Shown here: in pieces, positions 48,490 to 58,220 of the stretch | How the letters are laid out: each line of letters opens with the position of its first letter | Position numbering within the stretch: position 1 is the stretch's first letter | Source of the DNA: Cycloclasticus sp. 46_120_T64 | GTDB lineage: Bacteria > Pseudomonadota > Gammaproteobacteria > Methylococcales > Cycloclasticaceae | Length of the DNA stretch: 64,000 bases | Assembly (NCBI GenBank): GCA_002162695.1 | Contig: MAAM01000001.1 | Location: 1-64,000, forward strand | Direction of reading: 5' to 3' | Made by a program: the position numbers and the translations under genes | Notes under the pieces: generated by a model | Told to the model about the DNA's origin: nothing | The model's input: only the letters and a program-made list of their open reading frames with translations | Database searches by the model: none

Positions 48490-50842
48490 TCTTGAGCAGC
48501 TTAAGGCAAAGCTAGCGCAAAAAGAAAAAATAATTAATGCATTAATGCGTCGAGCTGAAATTGTTAATGAAGGGCGAACCAGTGATTTTAATGCGTTTAC
48601 ACACTCCGTCGAGCTAGAAAAACAAGTTGCTATTAAAACTGATCAGTATAAGAAAGCTGCAGAACAATTGAAGGAAAAAAGTCAAATGTTGAAAGCAGAA
48701 CGGGGGTTTTACTTAAACTTATTAAATAATGTTGATGACTATATAACCATTATTGGGTTAGACAATAGAATAATTTTTAGTAATGAGCGTGCCTTGGGTG
48801 TGGCCGGTATAAGCTTAGACGATGTGCAGGGGGGATATTTGTGGGAACAAGAGTGGTTTAATTTTCCTAACGCAGATAAGGCGCTTGTCGAAAAAAGTGT
48901 TGAGGAGGCCATACAAGGAAAGAGCAGTAGTCGTGAGCTGCAAATTAAAGTTGTAGAGGGTGCTGCAGAACGACTTTTTTGGGTGCGTTATGCCGCTAAA
49001 CCGTTATTTTCAGAGGATGGAGAGGTGAGCTCTGTACTCATTGAAGGTTTTGCAATTGATGAGCAAAAAAAAGTTGAGTTATTACTGTTAGAAGAAAAAG
49101 AGCGTTTTCAAACCACCTTAGAGTCGATAGGTGATGCGGTTATAGCAACTGATAATGAGTGTAATATTACTTATATGAACCCAGTGGCTGAAGCATTAAC
49201 GGGCTGGCGTGAGGCGAGGGCCATTGGCCTGCCCTTAGAGAAAGTGTTTTTTATTATTAATGAAATCACCGGTGAAGCGGCCAAAAACCCCGCCCGGCGT
49301 TGCATAGAGGAAGGGCGAATTTTAGGGCTTGCTAACCATACGGGGCTTTTGCATAAAGATGGTCATACGATATCCATAGAAGATTCTGCTGCACCGATAC
49401 GGCAGGCAAATGGCAATATTATTGGCGCTGTTTTAGTTTTTCATGATGTTACTGAAGCCCGCTCTATGGCGAAGGAGCTTGAGTTCCATGCTAATTATGA
49501 TGCCTTAACCGGGTTAGTCAATCGTCGCCAGTTCGAGCAGAAGCTAAAACAGGCCATGATCACGGTGAGAGAAACTCACCACGACTATGCTTTGTTATAT
49601 TTGGACTTGGACCAGTTTAAGTTGGTTAATGATACTTGTGGGCATAGCGCGGGTGATGAATTATTGCAATTATTAGTGGCGCTGGTGAAACCAAAGGTGC
49701 GTAGTAGTGACGTGTTGGCGCGTTTAGGGGGCGATGAATTTGGTATCTTGTTGGAAAACTGCCCAGCGAATAAGGCGCTTGAGATCTCTAATGAGATTAG
49801 GGTGCTGATTGAAGAGTTTCGTTACGCTTATGAGGGGGTTATTTTTAATTTAGGTGTCAGTATTGGAGTAATCAATCTGATGGACGTTTGGGATATTAAA
49901 GCGGTTGATCCTTTAAAACTAGCCGATACCGCCTGTTACGCGGCAAAAGATGCTGGGCGTAATAGGGTGCACGTTTATCGGGTGAATGATGCTGAGTTTG
50001 AGTCTCGACAAGGGGAAATGAGCTGGGTGTCGAGAATTTCTGCAGCTTTGGACGATAATCACTTTGCCTTATTTTGCCAACCCATTTTACCGTTGACTGC
50101 AGAGCACGAACCCGGCATCGAGATACTCATTAGAATGCTCGATAAGGAAAGGGGCGGGGTTATTGCACCAGGGGCCTTTTTACCGGCGGCAGAACGTTAC
50201 GACTTGATTGAAAAGCTTGATCGTTGGGTCGTCGAGCGGACCTTTGATTTCTTTCAGAAAAAACCTGGTGTTCTCGATGGCTTGGGTTATTGTTCGATTA
50301 ACCTGTCTGGACACTCGATAGGTAGTGAAGGCTTTTTAAGGTTCTTGCAATCAGTCTTTATTAAAACCAAGGTTCCCTATAACAAGATCGCTTTCGAAGT
50401 GACCGAAACGGCGGCGATTCAGAACTTGAGTTTTGCGAGTACTTTTATGGCGCAAATGCAGAGTCTGGGTTGTGAGTTTTTCTTAGATGATTTTGGTGCT
50501 GGCATGTCATCGTTTGCTTATTTAAAACAATTGCCGGTGAATAAACTAAAAATTGATGGCTTATTTGTCCGCGATATTCACGAAGATGCCATTGACCACG
50601 CGATGGTCAAGTCGATTAACGACGTAGGTCACGCCGTTGGGATGCAAACCATCGCGGAATTTGTGGAAACCGATGCGGTTCTTAAAATACTGCATCAGCT
50701 AGGGGTCGATTATGTTCAAGGTTATCGAATATCTAAGCCGTTGGCATTGAATGATTTCAGTGTCGAGAGTCTAGCGGTAATGCAACAGGACATTTATGCG
50801 GTATTGGATGAATGTTCGGAGGCCTCGCGTATCGTCTCATAA
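48476..50842 (+). CDS. PAS-GGDEF-EAL cyclic-di-GMP signalling protein
   Basis: 788 residues from the ATG at 48476, which has AAGGA 8 nt upstream; earlier in-frame starts (TTG 48455, ATG 48467) are weaker. Order: N-terminal coiled coil, two PAS domains (about 60-190 and 205-325), GGDEF (RLGGDEF intact, with an RSSD inhibitory site 5 residues before it) and EAL. The EAL motif reads EIL but Asn (SINLSG), Glu (EVTET), Asp-Asp (DDFGAG), Lys (KIDG) and VQGY are present, so both synthesis and breakdown are possible. No membrane segment. It is paired with the FIST gene. Confidence 0.92.
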   Translation: MSEPNLEQLKAKLAQKEKIINALMRRAEIVNEGRTSDFNAFTHSVELEKQVAIKTDQYKKAAEQLKEKSQMLKAERGFYLNLLNNVDDYITIIGLDNRIIFSNERALGVAGISLDDVQGGYLWEQEWFNFPNADKALVEKSVEEAIQGKSSSRELQIKVVEGAAERLFWVRYAAKPLFSEDGEVSSVLIEGFAIDEQKKVELLLLEEKERFQTTLESIGDAVIATDNECNITYMNPVAEALTGWREARAIGLPLEKVFFIINEITGEAAKNPARRCIEEGRILGLANHTGLLHKDGHTISIEDSAAPIRQANGNIIGAVLVFHDVTEARSMAKELEFHANYDALTGLVNRRQFEQKLKQAMITVRETHHDYALLYLDLDQFKLVNDTCGHSAGDELLQLLVALVKPKVRSSDVLARLGGDEFGILLENCPANKALEISNEIRVLIEEFRYAYEGVIFNLGVSIGVINLMDVWDIKAVDPLKLADTACYAAKDAGRNRVHVYRVNDAEFESRQGEMSWVSRISAALDDNHFALFCQPILPLTAEHEPGIEILIRMLDKERGGVIAPGAFLPAAERYDLIEKLDRWVVERTFDFFQKKPGVLDGLGYCSINLSGHSIGSEGFLRFLQSVFIKTKVPYNKIAFEVTETAAIQNLSFASTFMAQMQSLGCEFFLDDFGAGMSSFAYLKQLPVNKLKIDGLFVRDIHEDAIDHAMVKSINDVGHAVGMQTIAEFVETDAVLKILHQLGVDYVQGYRISKPLALNDFSVESLAVMQQDIYAVLDECSEASRIVS

Positions 50843-50960
50843 ATGCCATCGTGTTATGCTTACCAATTTTTTCCTGGGGACTTGTTTGAGCTAAACAAGG
50901 CTTAGTCGTGTTACACGATTATTCAACTCAATTTAATAGCGTAATAAAAGGGCGTAAGTC

Positions 50961-51755
50961 ATGAAGCAGTACTTAGCATTGATGCAAGATATTCTCGATA
51001 ATGGCACCGATAAATCCGATAGAACAGGTACCGGAACACGGTCCGTTTTCGGGCGGCAAATGCGTTTCGATTTATCGAAAGGCTTCCCCTTGGTGACGAC
51101 TAAAAAACTGCATTTACGCTCTATTATTCACGAGCTTATTTGGTTTTTAAATGGCGATACCAATACCGCGTATTTAAAACAGAACGGGGTGAGTATTTGG
51201 GATGAATGGGCCGATGAGAAGGGAGACCTAGGGCCGGTTTATGGGCATCAATGGCGATCTTGGCCAACCCCAGCAGGGGAAAGTATCGACCAAATTGCAG
51301 AGGTTTTACAGCAAATAAAGGATACACCGGACTCTCGTCGGCTAATTGTTAGCGCGTGGAACGTTGGCCAAATACCCGATATGGCGTTGCCACCTTGCCA
51401 TTTGTTATTTCAGTTTTATGTAGCGGATGGGCGTTTATCTTGCCAGTTATATCAGCGTTCGGCTGATTTCTTTTTGGGGGTGCCGTTCAATATTGCAAGT
51501 TATGCGCTGCTGACGCATATGGTGGCGCAACAAGTAGGTTTAGAAGTAGGCGATTTTGTCTGGACGGGCGGCGATGTGCACTTGTATAACAATCACTTCG
51601 AACAGGCCGAGCTCCAGTTATCACGAGACGTTTATGAGTTGCCGCAATTGAAGATAGCGCGCAAAGCCGATTCTTTATTCGACTATCACTACGATGACTT
51701 TGGATTTATAGGTTACCAGTCCCACCCAGGCATTAAAGCGGCGGTGGCTATTTGA
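50961..51755 (+). CDS. thyA: Thymidylate synthase
   Basis: 264 residues, exactly the E. coli length. Signature [20 protein letters not shown], catalytic Cys in [35 protein letters not shown] and DVHLYNNH. It methylates dUMP to dTMP with methylene-THF, producing dihydrofolate recycled by FolA encoded next. The stop TGA shares one base with the folA ATG. Two short hairpins (50881-50899, 50906-50918) lie upstream without a T-run. Confidence 0.98.
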   Translation: MKQYLALMQDILDNGTDKSDRTGTGTRSVFGRQMRFDLSKGFPLVTTKKLHLRSIIHELIWFLNGDTNTAYLKQNGVSIWDEWADEKGDLGPVYGHQWRSWPTPAGESIDQIAEVLQQIKDTPDSRRLIVSAWNVGQIPDMALPPCHLLFQFYVADGRLSCQLYQRSADFFLGVPFNIASYALLTHMVAQQVGLEVGDFVWTGGDVHLYNNHFEQAELQLSRDVYELPQLKIARKADSLFDYHYDDFGFIGYQSHPGIKAAVAI

Positions 51756-52240
51756 TGATTTCAATGATCGTCGCGATGGCGGATAACCGCGCTATCGGTA
51801 AGGATAATAAGATGTTATGGCATCTACCAGGGGATTTTAAGCACTTTAAGGCGGTGACCATGGGTAAACCCATTCTGATGGGGCGTAAAACCTTTGAATC
51901 GATAGGCCGGCCCTTGCCGGGTAGAGAAAATATCGTCATTACCCGCAATAAGGACTTTGTCGCCGAAGGCGTTACCGTGGTGTATTCGGTGGAAGCCGCG
52001 TTAGAGGCGGCAAAACAATACGATGAGGTGATGATCATTGGTGGCGACAATTTTTATCAGCAAATGTTGCCGCTGACTGAACGTCTATACATTACCGAGG
52101 TTCAACATACGTTTACTGCTGCGGATGCATTTTTCCCCGAGATTAACCCTGCGCAGTGGCGTGAGCTGGAGCGAGTCGAACACGCGGCGGATGAGCGACA
52201 CGCTTACGCTTATTCATTTGTTAGTTATGCTCGTGTGTAA
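51755..52240 (+). CDS. folA: Dihydrofolate reductase
   Basis: 161 residues (E. coli 159). Starts [28 protein letters not shown], which aligns with the E. coli N-terminus; the TTG one codon earlier is rejected. MGRKTFESIGRPLPGRENIVIT and VMIIGGDNFY are the NADPH-binding segments, and the Asp in LPGDF is the catalytic acid. It reduces dihydrofolate produced by ThyA. It is coupled to thyA through the overlapping TGATG. Confidence 0.97.
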   Translation: MISMIVAMADNRAIGKDNKMLWHLPGDFKHFKAVTMGKPILMGRKTFESIGRPLPGRENIVITRNKDFVAEGVTVVYSVEAALEAAKQYDEVMIIGGDNFYQQMLPLTERLYITEVQHTFTAADAFFPEINPAQWRELERVEHAADERHAYAYSFVSYARV

Positions 52241-52249
52241 TTGCGGCGG

Positions 52250-52733
52250 TTAAATAAACGCTAACGACAAAAAATAACTAGACCTACGAGCCACCGTCTC
52301 AATAAGAATAAGTTCCGCTGGACTATTTCTTGGAGTCGTTGAGGCTTCTATACTGACTCGGTATTGTTCTGTGACCAAGCTTTCACCGCCGCAGTTTCCT
52401 CGGCTCCTCCGGTATAGGCGATGACCGAGGTGATGCCGCGAGGCTGCAATACCGATAGGTAGTATTTGAGTACCTTCAGCGTTTCCCTTGCCAGCCTGAA
52501 GGTAGATGGGGATGTTTTCATGGCTATCGAGTAATCAGTGATAATTGCTTAAGCTCGCTTGTCTTAGGCATTTTTCGGTAACGTCCAGCGCTTTTACTTG
52601 CATATCAAATGGGTAAACTAGGTTCATTTTTGGTGAGCTGGTCAGCCAGAAAAACCGTATCAAAACTATTCTCCATGGTCGCATCGATAGCAATTCCGCC
52701 TTCTTGGAGGTAGCTTTCGGCGTTATTTTTTTG
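52250..52733 (-). pseudogene. Decayed YtqB-type class I SAM methyltransferase
   Basis: Reading leftward, fragments in several frames match YtqB-like rRNA methylase (PF06962-type) proteins in the right order: GGIAIDATMENSFDTVFLAD (motif I, 52733-52605, ends in TGA), then after a frameshift FDMQVKALDVTEKCLRQASL and LLDSHENI (stop TGA at 52535-52537), then in another frame ETLKVLKYYLSVLQPRGIT and YTGGAEETAAVKAW (stop at 52348-52350), and finally SPAELILIE. The conserved Gly of motif I is Glu (ATMEN), and the segment between SHENI and YLQAGK is shortened. There is no start codon. At least two frameshifts and two stops make it non-functional. It lies directly after the FAD-oxidoreductase gene. Confidence 0.7.
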
Positions 52734-52738
52734 CTAAT

Positions 52739-53824
52739 TCAACTAAGGGTAAGGAGGCTGCCATACCTTGTTATATCAACGTGCTTGGGTAAGGCTTCGC
52801 CCGTTAAAAGGTAACGTGAAAAACACTCGCTATACCAAGGTATTAGCAACGAACCCTTAGCGCCGAAGCCATTAAAGACCATCAGTTGTGACTGCTGTGG
52901 GTGGGGGCCAATAAACGGGTTTTTATCTTTTGTTGCAGGGCGAATACCAACATTTGTTTCAATCAGTCGAGCAGCTTTTAATTGTGGAAACTCGGCATAG
53001 CAGGCTTCAGTTAATTGGCTAAATGCTGCTTGAGTCGGTGTTTCATCCAATGGTTGCCATTGCCAAGTTGACCCTAGTTTGAAACGTTTATTAGAAAGGG
53101 GGAGTAGCCACTTACCAAACTGAATGATTTCTTCAGGAAGGGCTTGCTCTGTTTCCATGGTAAGGATTTCCCCTTGCACGGGCTGTAAAGGAAGGGGGGA
53201 GAACCAAGGGTTGTTTTGCAGCTGGTGGCCATCACAAAAGATAAGTTTGGCCGCCTTATACTCACGCCATTTAATATGATCGCTGTTAATATTTAATTCG
53301 TTCAGCTTAAATTGAGCATTAACAAAGCTATTTTCCTGTATAAAAAATAGGCGAAGTTTGTCAAGTAAAGGCACGGTGTCTAGGTAGGCGCATTGTTTCT
53401 GGTTAAAGCCGCCTAAGGAGCTCGTTGTTAGGAAGCTTTTATCCACCGCTGTAAACTGTTCACCAAGAAAGTCGTCGTAAGCGGGATCTTTTTTTCGTTT
53501 TTGCCACTGTAAAATGTCATCTTCAGAGCGAAAAAGTTTCAGTTGTGGTTTTTCAAAGAGGAACTTTTCATTAAAAAAAACACTCAAGTCTTGGTATAGT
53601 TTTTTTGCAGTGCTGAGATAATTCTCAACCCTAGCTGGTTTAACCAGTCTTTTACCGGTGACGGGGTTAATTAAACCCGCAGCCGTACGTGAGGCGGTCT
53701 GTTGACGGCAAGAGTCAACTAATAAAACCTTCTGGCCTTGTGTTATTAAGCGCCAAGCTAACAGGCTACCCGCTAAACCTTGGCCGATAATTAGGAAATC
53801 AAATTGAGTGTCCACGTTAGTCAT
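52739..53824 (-). CDS. FAD-dependent oxidoreductase (DAO family)
   Basis: 361 residues with an N-terminal Rossmann motif IIGQGLAGSLLAWRL, then ASRTAAGLINPVTGKRLVKP, typical of D-amino-acid-oxidase-type flavoproteins, and a C-terminal NVGIRPATKDKNPFIGPHP...FNGFGAKGSLLIPW that completes the FAD site. The substrate is unknown. Overall layout resembles the DAO part of MnmC, but there is no methyltransferase domain in the protein. It is followed at once by the decayed methyltransferase gene, which may once have been co-transcribed. Confidence 0.82.
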   Translation of the reverse strand: MTNVDTQFDFLIIGQGLAGSLLAWRLITQGQKVLLVDSCRQQTASRTAAGLINPVTGKRLVKPARVENYLSTAKKLYQDLSVFFNEKFLFEKPQLKLFRSEDDILQWQKRKKDPAYDDFLGEQFTAVDKSFLTTSSLGGFNQKQCAYLDTVPLLDKLRLFFIQENSFVNAQFKLNELNINSDHIKWREYKAAKLIFCDGHQLQNNPWFSPLPLQPVQGEILTMETEQALPEEIIQFGKWLLPLSNKRFKLGSTWQWQPLDETPTQAAFSQLTEACYAEFPQLKAARLIETNVGIRPATKDKNPFIGPHPQQSQLMVFNGFGAKGSLLIPWYSECFSRYLLTGEALPKHVDITRYGSLLTLS

Positions 53825-53909
53825 GACAATAAAGGCGCTTGTTTTAGTGAAAATAAGGCTAACAACAGCCTATAAAGTCGTTGTTAATATTGGTGAGTGC
53901 TTACAGCCT

Positions 53910-54737
53910 TTAAAATGGTTGCAAAGCGCAGCGACAGTCTTGTTTGATGAATTCCTCGTTTGTGCCAAGTTTTATTGCCGATAATTCACCGCCCCATAGG
54001 CAACCACTATCTAAGCAGATGGTGTTATTTTCTTGGTGTAAGCCTAAGGTTGACCAGTGACCAAATAAAATTTTGTCATTGGCGGTTCGCCGCTTGGGCA
54101 CCTTAAACCATGGCATGAGGTGTTCTTCTTGTTCACCGACCGCTCCACTGAAGCTTAGGTCGGAACGCCCCTCTTTGTCACAAAAGCGCATGCGGGTAAA
54201 GCTGTTGATGATGAAGCGTAGGCGATCATCGCCGCCTAGCTCGTCGTTCCATAGGTCTGGCTGGTTGCCATACATCACGGCGAGAAAGGACTGGAGTTGG
54301 TCGCCTTGAATAACCGCCTCTAGCTCCTTTGCATAGGCCTGAGTGTCGGTTAGCGACCACTGTGCCGGAACGCCGGCGTGTAACATGCTGTAACCGAGTT
54401 TGCGGTCTTGATAAAAGAATGGTTGAAAGCGCAGCCATTGAATTAGCGAGTCGGCATCTTCAGCCTCAATGATTTGCTTAAAGGTATCGGCCTTATGCGG
54501 TTTTTTATGGCCGTATGCAACGGCTAGGAAATGACATTCATGGTTGCCTAGAACACAGCGGGCCGAGTCGCCTAATGCCTTAATAAAACGCAACACTTCT
54601 AAGGATTGTGGGCCTCGGTTGATCATGTCGCCAGCGAACCACAGTTGGTCTTGGCTGGGGTCGAAATTGAGTTTATCTAATAGCCGGCGTAATGGGTCGT
54701 AGCAGCCTTGTACGTCACCAATTGCATAATGCGCCAT
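53910..54737 (-). CDS. apaH: Bis(5'-nucleosyl)-tetraphosphatase, symmetrical
   Basis: 275 residues from the ATG at 54737 (MAHYAIGDVQGCYDPL), matching E. coli ApaH (280). Metallophosphatase motifs: GDVQGC, GDMINRGP, GNHECH and the later GHWSTLG. It splits Ap4A to two ADP and also removes Np4 caps from RNA. A longer frame to 54812 overlaps apaG and has no family support. It starts 10 nt after the apaG stop, the usual apaG-apaH order. Confidence 0.95.
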   Translation of the reverse strand: MAHYAIGDVQGCYDPLRRLLDKLNFDPSQDQLWFAGDMINRGPQSLEVLRFIKALGDSARCVLGNHECHFLAVAYGHKKPHKADTFKQIIEAEDADSLIQWLRFQPFFYQDRKLGYSMLHAGVPAQWSLTDTQAYAKELEAVIQGDQLQSFLAVMYGNQPDLWNDELGGDDRLRFIINSFTRMRFCDKEGRSDLSFSGAVGEQEEHLMPWFKVPKRRTANDKILFGHWSTLGLHQENNTICLDSGCLWGGELSAIKLGTNEEFIKQDCRCALQPF

Positions 54738-54747
54738 GTTGTTATGG

Positions 54748-55131
54748 TCAGTGTAGGGTGCGTGGAATAGATAGGGAAAAAGCGGGGATCGTTGTGCTAA
54801 ATGTTTCGCCATCGGCGGCTAGCATATCGTAACTACCTTGCATCGCGCCGACTGAGGTTTCAATCACCGCGCCGCTGGTGTATTGGTATGTTTCGCCCGG
54901 TTGAATATTCGGTTGTTCGCCGACTACACCTTCTCCGTGAACTTCTTGTTTTTTGCCATTAGCATCGGTGATTAACCAATGGCGGCTGAGTAATTGAGTG
55001 GCCGTTTCACTGTTATTTTGAATACTGATTGAGTAGGCAAAAACATAGCGTGCGGCGGCCGGTTCCGAGGAGGAAGGGATATAAGTGCAGTCAACTTTAA
55101 CTTCGATGTTTTGCGGGTTTTTCTTGCTCAT
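54748..55131 (-). CDS. apaG: ApaG protein
   Basis: 127 residues (E. coli ApaG 125). The fibronectin-III-like beta fold is seen in YVFAYSISIQNNSE, LLSRHWLITDANGKKQEVHGEGVVGEQPNI, and QPGETYQYTSGAVIETSVGAMQGSY. Its exact function is uncertain; nucleotide or pyrophosphate binding has been reported. It precedes apaH as in many gammaproteobacteria, although rsmA is not present here. It is divergent from mpl. Confidence 0.95.
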   Translation of the reverse strand: MSKKNPQNIEVKVDCTYIPSSSEPAAARYVFAYSISIQNNSETATQLLSRHWLITDANGKKQEVHGEGVVGEQPNIQPGETYQYTSGAVIETSVGAMQGSYDMLAADGETFSTTIPAFSLSIPRTLH

Positions 55132-55295
55132 AAAGGTGTTTCTTCAATATAAATACGGTGGCGGTGCTAAGAATGAATGCTTGTAGCGCATACGGAGCGT
55201 TTGTGAGCACGGGGAAATTTAGTGAACTCAACTTTAAATGGCAACAGCTTATACAGTAAGATGTTGTATGCAGTTATTATCTAGGAAAAGATGAT

Positions 55296-56675
55296 TTGAA
55301 GGTACATATTTTAGGCATTTGTGGCACTTTTATGGGCGGTTTAGCGGTGATGGCGAAGCGGCTAGGACATACGGTGACCGGCTCGGATGCGGGTGTTTAC
55401 CCGCCGATGAGCACTCAGCTTGAAGCTGAAGGTATTGAATTGATGTCAGGTTATAGTGCGGCTAACCTAGCGCTAAAGCCGGATATCGTGGTGATCGGGA
55501 ACGCCTTATCACGCGGCAATGAGGAGGTTGAGGCGGTGTTGAACTCAGGTCTGCCTTATACATCCGGTGCTCAATGGTTGGCGGATAATGTGTTGCAAGG
55601 CCGCTGGGTACTTGCGGTGGCAGGCACTCACGGTAAAACGACAACCAGTTCGATGTTAGCTTGGATCTTGGAATATGCCGGCCTGAAACCGGGTTTTTTG
55701 ATCGGTGGGGTGCCTTTAAATTTTTCTATTTCTGCGCGCTTGGGCGAGTCTGAGTTTTTTGTCATTGAAGCGGATGAATATGACACCGCTTTTTTTGATA
55801 AACGCTCCAAATTTGTTCATTACCGTCCGAAGACCTGCGTACTCAATAACTTAGAGTTCGATCACGCAGATATTTTTGATGACCTTGAGGCGATTAAACG
55901 GCAATTCCATCATCTCGTTAGAACGGTGCCGAGCAGCGGCGTATTGATTATGCCCAGCGATGAGCCGAATCTTGATGATGTGTTACAGCGTGGATGTTGG
56001 AGCGAGCTGGCAACAACCAGCACGAAGCCCAAGCAGCAAGCTGCTTGGACGGTCGACAATGTTAGCGCGGGTGAAACCGGCTTTGATGTGGCTTATGCTG
56101 GGCAAGATGTTGGCCGTGTGGAATGGGCCTTAACGGGGCAGCATAATGTGGCGAATGGTTTAGCGGCCATCGCGGCTGCCAAACACGCTGGGGTGGAACC
56201 ATCGCTGGCCATCGCTGCGTTGGCGCGGTTCGAGAATGTTAAGCGACGGATGGAGATTCGCGCAACGGTTAACGGTATTACCTTGTACGATGATTTTGCT
56301 CACCATCCAACGGCGATAGCCAGTACCTTGGCCGGTCTGCGTGGAAAACTGAATGAACAACGGATTATTGCGGTATTAGAACCACGTTCAAATACAATGA
56401 AAATGGGGGTTCATAAAGACAGTTTATTGCCTTCGTTGCGGGCGGCGGATTATGCTTTTATTTATTTAGCCGATGGCATAGACTGGGGTATGAATGTCGA
56501 TGCCCAGCCTAATGTTCAGGTTCACACCTCACTGGAGGGGCTGATTGATGCGTTACTTTCACTGCTGCAAGCCGATGACCACGTGGTCTTTATGAGTAAT
56601 GGTGGTTTTTCAGGCATTCACCAAACGGTTGAAGACTTATTAGCCAATGAGCAAACATCATGCGTATCCCACTAA
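55296..56675 (+). CDS. mpl: UDP-N-acetylmuramate:L-Ala-gamma-D-Glu-meso-DAP ligase
   Basis: 459 residues (E. coli Mpl 457). It starts with TTG (LKVHILGICGTFMGG) and an AGGA 8 nt upstream; no ATG fits. Mur-ligase motifs: GSDAGVYPPMST, ATP loop AGTHGKTTT, EADEYDTAFFDKRSKF, NNLEFDHADIF, and YDDFAHHPTAI. It recycles the murein tripeptide onto UDP-MurNAc. It overlaps the LON-domain gene by 16 nt. Confidence 0.96.
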   Translation: MKVHILGICGTFMGGLAVMAKRLGHTVTGSDAGVYPPMSTQLEAEGIELMSGYSAANLALKPDIVVIGNALSRGNEEVEAVLNSGLPYTSGAQWLADNVLQGRWVLAVAGTHGKTTTSSMLAWILEYAGLKPGFLIGGVPLNFSISARLGESEFFVIEADEYDTAFFDKRSKFVHYRPKTCVLNNLEFDHADIFDDLEAIKRQFHHLVRTVPSSGVLIMPSDEPNLDDVLQRGCWSELATTSTKPKQQAAWTVDNVSAGETGFDVAYAGQDVGRVEWALTGQHNVANGLAAIAAAKHAGVEPSLAIAALARFENVKRRMEIRATVNGITLYDDFAHHPTAIASTLAGLRGKLNEQRIIAVLEPRSNTMKMGVHKDSLLPSLRAADYAFIYLADGIDWGMNVDAQPNVQVHTSLEGLIDALLSLLQADDHVVFMSNGGFSGIHQTVEDLLANEQTSCVSH

Positions 56676-57244
56676 ATGATGTGCCCCTTTTTCCTTTATC
56701 GACGGTGCTCTTTCCCGATGGCTTATTATCACTAAAGATTTTTGAAACGCGCTACTTGGATATGGTTAGCTACTGCTTGAAAGAGGACGTTCCTTTCGGC
56801 ATATGTATGTTGGCTGACGGGCAGGAAGTTGGAACCGCGGCGAGAAGTTATCAAATCGGTACGCTGGCAAAAATTGTTAATTGGAGCCAAAGTGAAGGCG
56901 GGGTGCTGATGGTTGATGTGGTGGGTTGTCAACGTTTTAAGATCATAGATAGCCGCATTTCGCCGCAGCAATTGATCAGCGGGACGATTCAGTTATTAGC
57001 GGAACCCTTGACGACGCCGGTGCCTGAAGAGCTCGTTGATTTAACCGATATGTTGCGCTCGGTTATTAAAAAGCAACAACCGGGTGTGAGTCTAGATAGT
57101 AAACAATTTAATGATGCTAATTGGGTGGCTTATCGCTTAAGTGAAATATTGCCGATGGACGGTGTCATTCGCCAACGTCTATTAGAAATGGATGATGCGG
57201 TGGAGCGCTTACAGATGATTTTAGGTTTATTTACCCAGCGTTGA
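56660..57244 (+). CDS. LON N-terminal-domain protein
   Basis: 194 residues consisting only of the substrate-binding LON domain (PF02190-type): VPLFPLSTVLFPDGLLSLKIFETRYLDMV, FGICMLADGQEVG and a helical tail with LPMDGVIRQRLLEMDDAVERL. It lacks the AAA+ and protease domains of Lon, so it is not a protease by itself. Its role is unknown. The ATG lies inside the 3' end of mpl (16-nt overlap), suggesting coupled translation. Confidence 0.88.
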   Translation: MRIPLNDVPLFPLSTVLFPDGLLSLKIFETRYLDMVSYCLKEDVPFGICMLADGQEVGTAARSYQIGTLAKIVNWSQSEGGVLMVDVVGCQRFKIIDSRISPQQLISGTIQLLAEPLTTPVPEELVDLTDMLRSVIKKQQPGVSLDSKQFNDANWVAYRLSEILPMDGVIRQRLLEMDDAVERLQMILGLFTQR

Positions 57245-57329
57245 GTTGAATCGAGTGGTGACTTGTATCTAGCCATTCCTCTGCTATATTTAGTTGGCCG
57301 CTGATGGCTAAATAAAAAGGGGAGTAAGG

Positions 57330-58220
57330 GTGTCGGATAAAGGGGTTAGTTTGTTAAGCCGAGTGATGCTGAGGTTTTGTGTTGTAGGCTGTCTTGCTGT
57401 CTTATTTCAGTCGGCGGCAACCGCTAGAGTTCTGTTAGAGATGAGCGAGGTGAAATTACTGCAGGAGCAGGGTGAAGTCATCCTAGTCGATTCACGTTCT
57501 GCGACGGCTTTTCAGGCGATGCATATCGCAGGAGCGGTTTCTATTCCAAGTAATGAAACGTATCGGCAATCTGGGCGTTCAGATTTAGTCGCGAGTACTC
57601 GCGATATGCGCCGCTTACTGACTCAAGCTGGGGTATCTGAGCATTCGCGGTTGGTTGTTTACGGCGATAATAATTATTTAGAAATATCACGGCTGTTTTG
57701 GGTGTTGGAAATGTTTGGCCTACGTAATGTCAGCATTATGAATGACTCTTTTAAGCATTGGCGTAAACAGGGATATGGAACACAAACGGGACAGCAAGCG
57801 GTAACAGAAAGTGATTTTTCACCCTCATTAGATGAAGACAAACTCGCGACGATGCTGATGGTTTACCTCGCTATTAAGGACGATGGGGAGATGATTGTTG
57901 ATGCGCGATCAGCACTTGAGTATGAGGGAGATGAGTCGCAAACGGGGATATATGGCCATATCCCTTCGGCGATTAATATTCCTTGGCACCAAAACTTGAC
58001 CGCGGACTTTACTCAATTCCGCCCCGTCGAAGAGCTGGCGGCGTTGTATCGGCGTGTCGCGGTGAAAATAAGGTATACGGTTTATTGCAATAAAGGGCTA
58101 GAATCGGCGGTTAATTATGTGGCCTTGCGCGAACTTGGAATGAGTGTGCGGGCCTATGATGGTTCCTGGTACGAATGGGGCCTGCGCTCAAGCTTGCCTC
58201 GTGGAATGGGCAATGAGTGA
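57330..58220 (+). CDS. Exported tandem rhodanese-domain protein
   Basis: 296 residues, GTG start with GGAG upstream. A signal peptide or anchor is at 15-32 (FCVVGCLAVLFQSAATA). Two rhodanese domains follow: the first (VILVDSRSATAFQAMHIAGA) has no Cys in its active-site loop, the second (MIVDARSALEYEGD...GHIPSAINIPW) has Cys in VYCNKGLES. This is the layout of thiosulfate sulfurtransferases, acting in the periplasm. The physiological substrate is unknown. Its end overlaps the next GGDEF-EAL gene by 8 nt. Confidence 0.85.
   Translation: MSDKGVSLLSRVMLRFCVVGCLAVLFQSAATARVLLEMSEVKLLQEQGEVILVDSRSATAFQAMHIAGAVSIPSNETYRQSGRSDLVASTRDMRRLLTQAGVSEHSRLVVYGDNNYLEISRLFWVLEMFGLRNVSIMNDSFKHWRKQGYGTQTGQQAVTESDFSPSLDEDKLATMLMVYLAIKDDGEMIVDARSALEYEGDESQTGIYGHIPSAINIPWHQNLTADFTQFRPVEELAALYRRVAVKIRYTVYCNKGLESAVNYVALRELGMSVRAYDGSWYEWGLRSSLPRGMGNE

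Noticed and set aside
50881-50918. Two hairpins upstream of thyA
   Set aside because: No T-run follows either stem, so they are not convincing terminators; function unclear.
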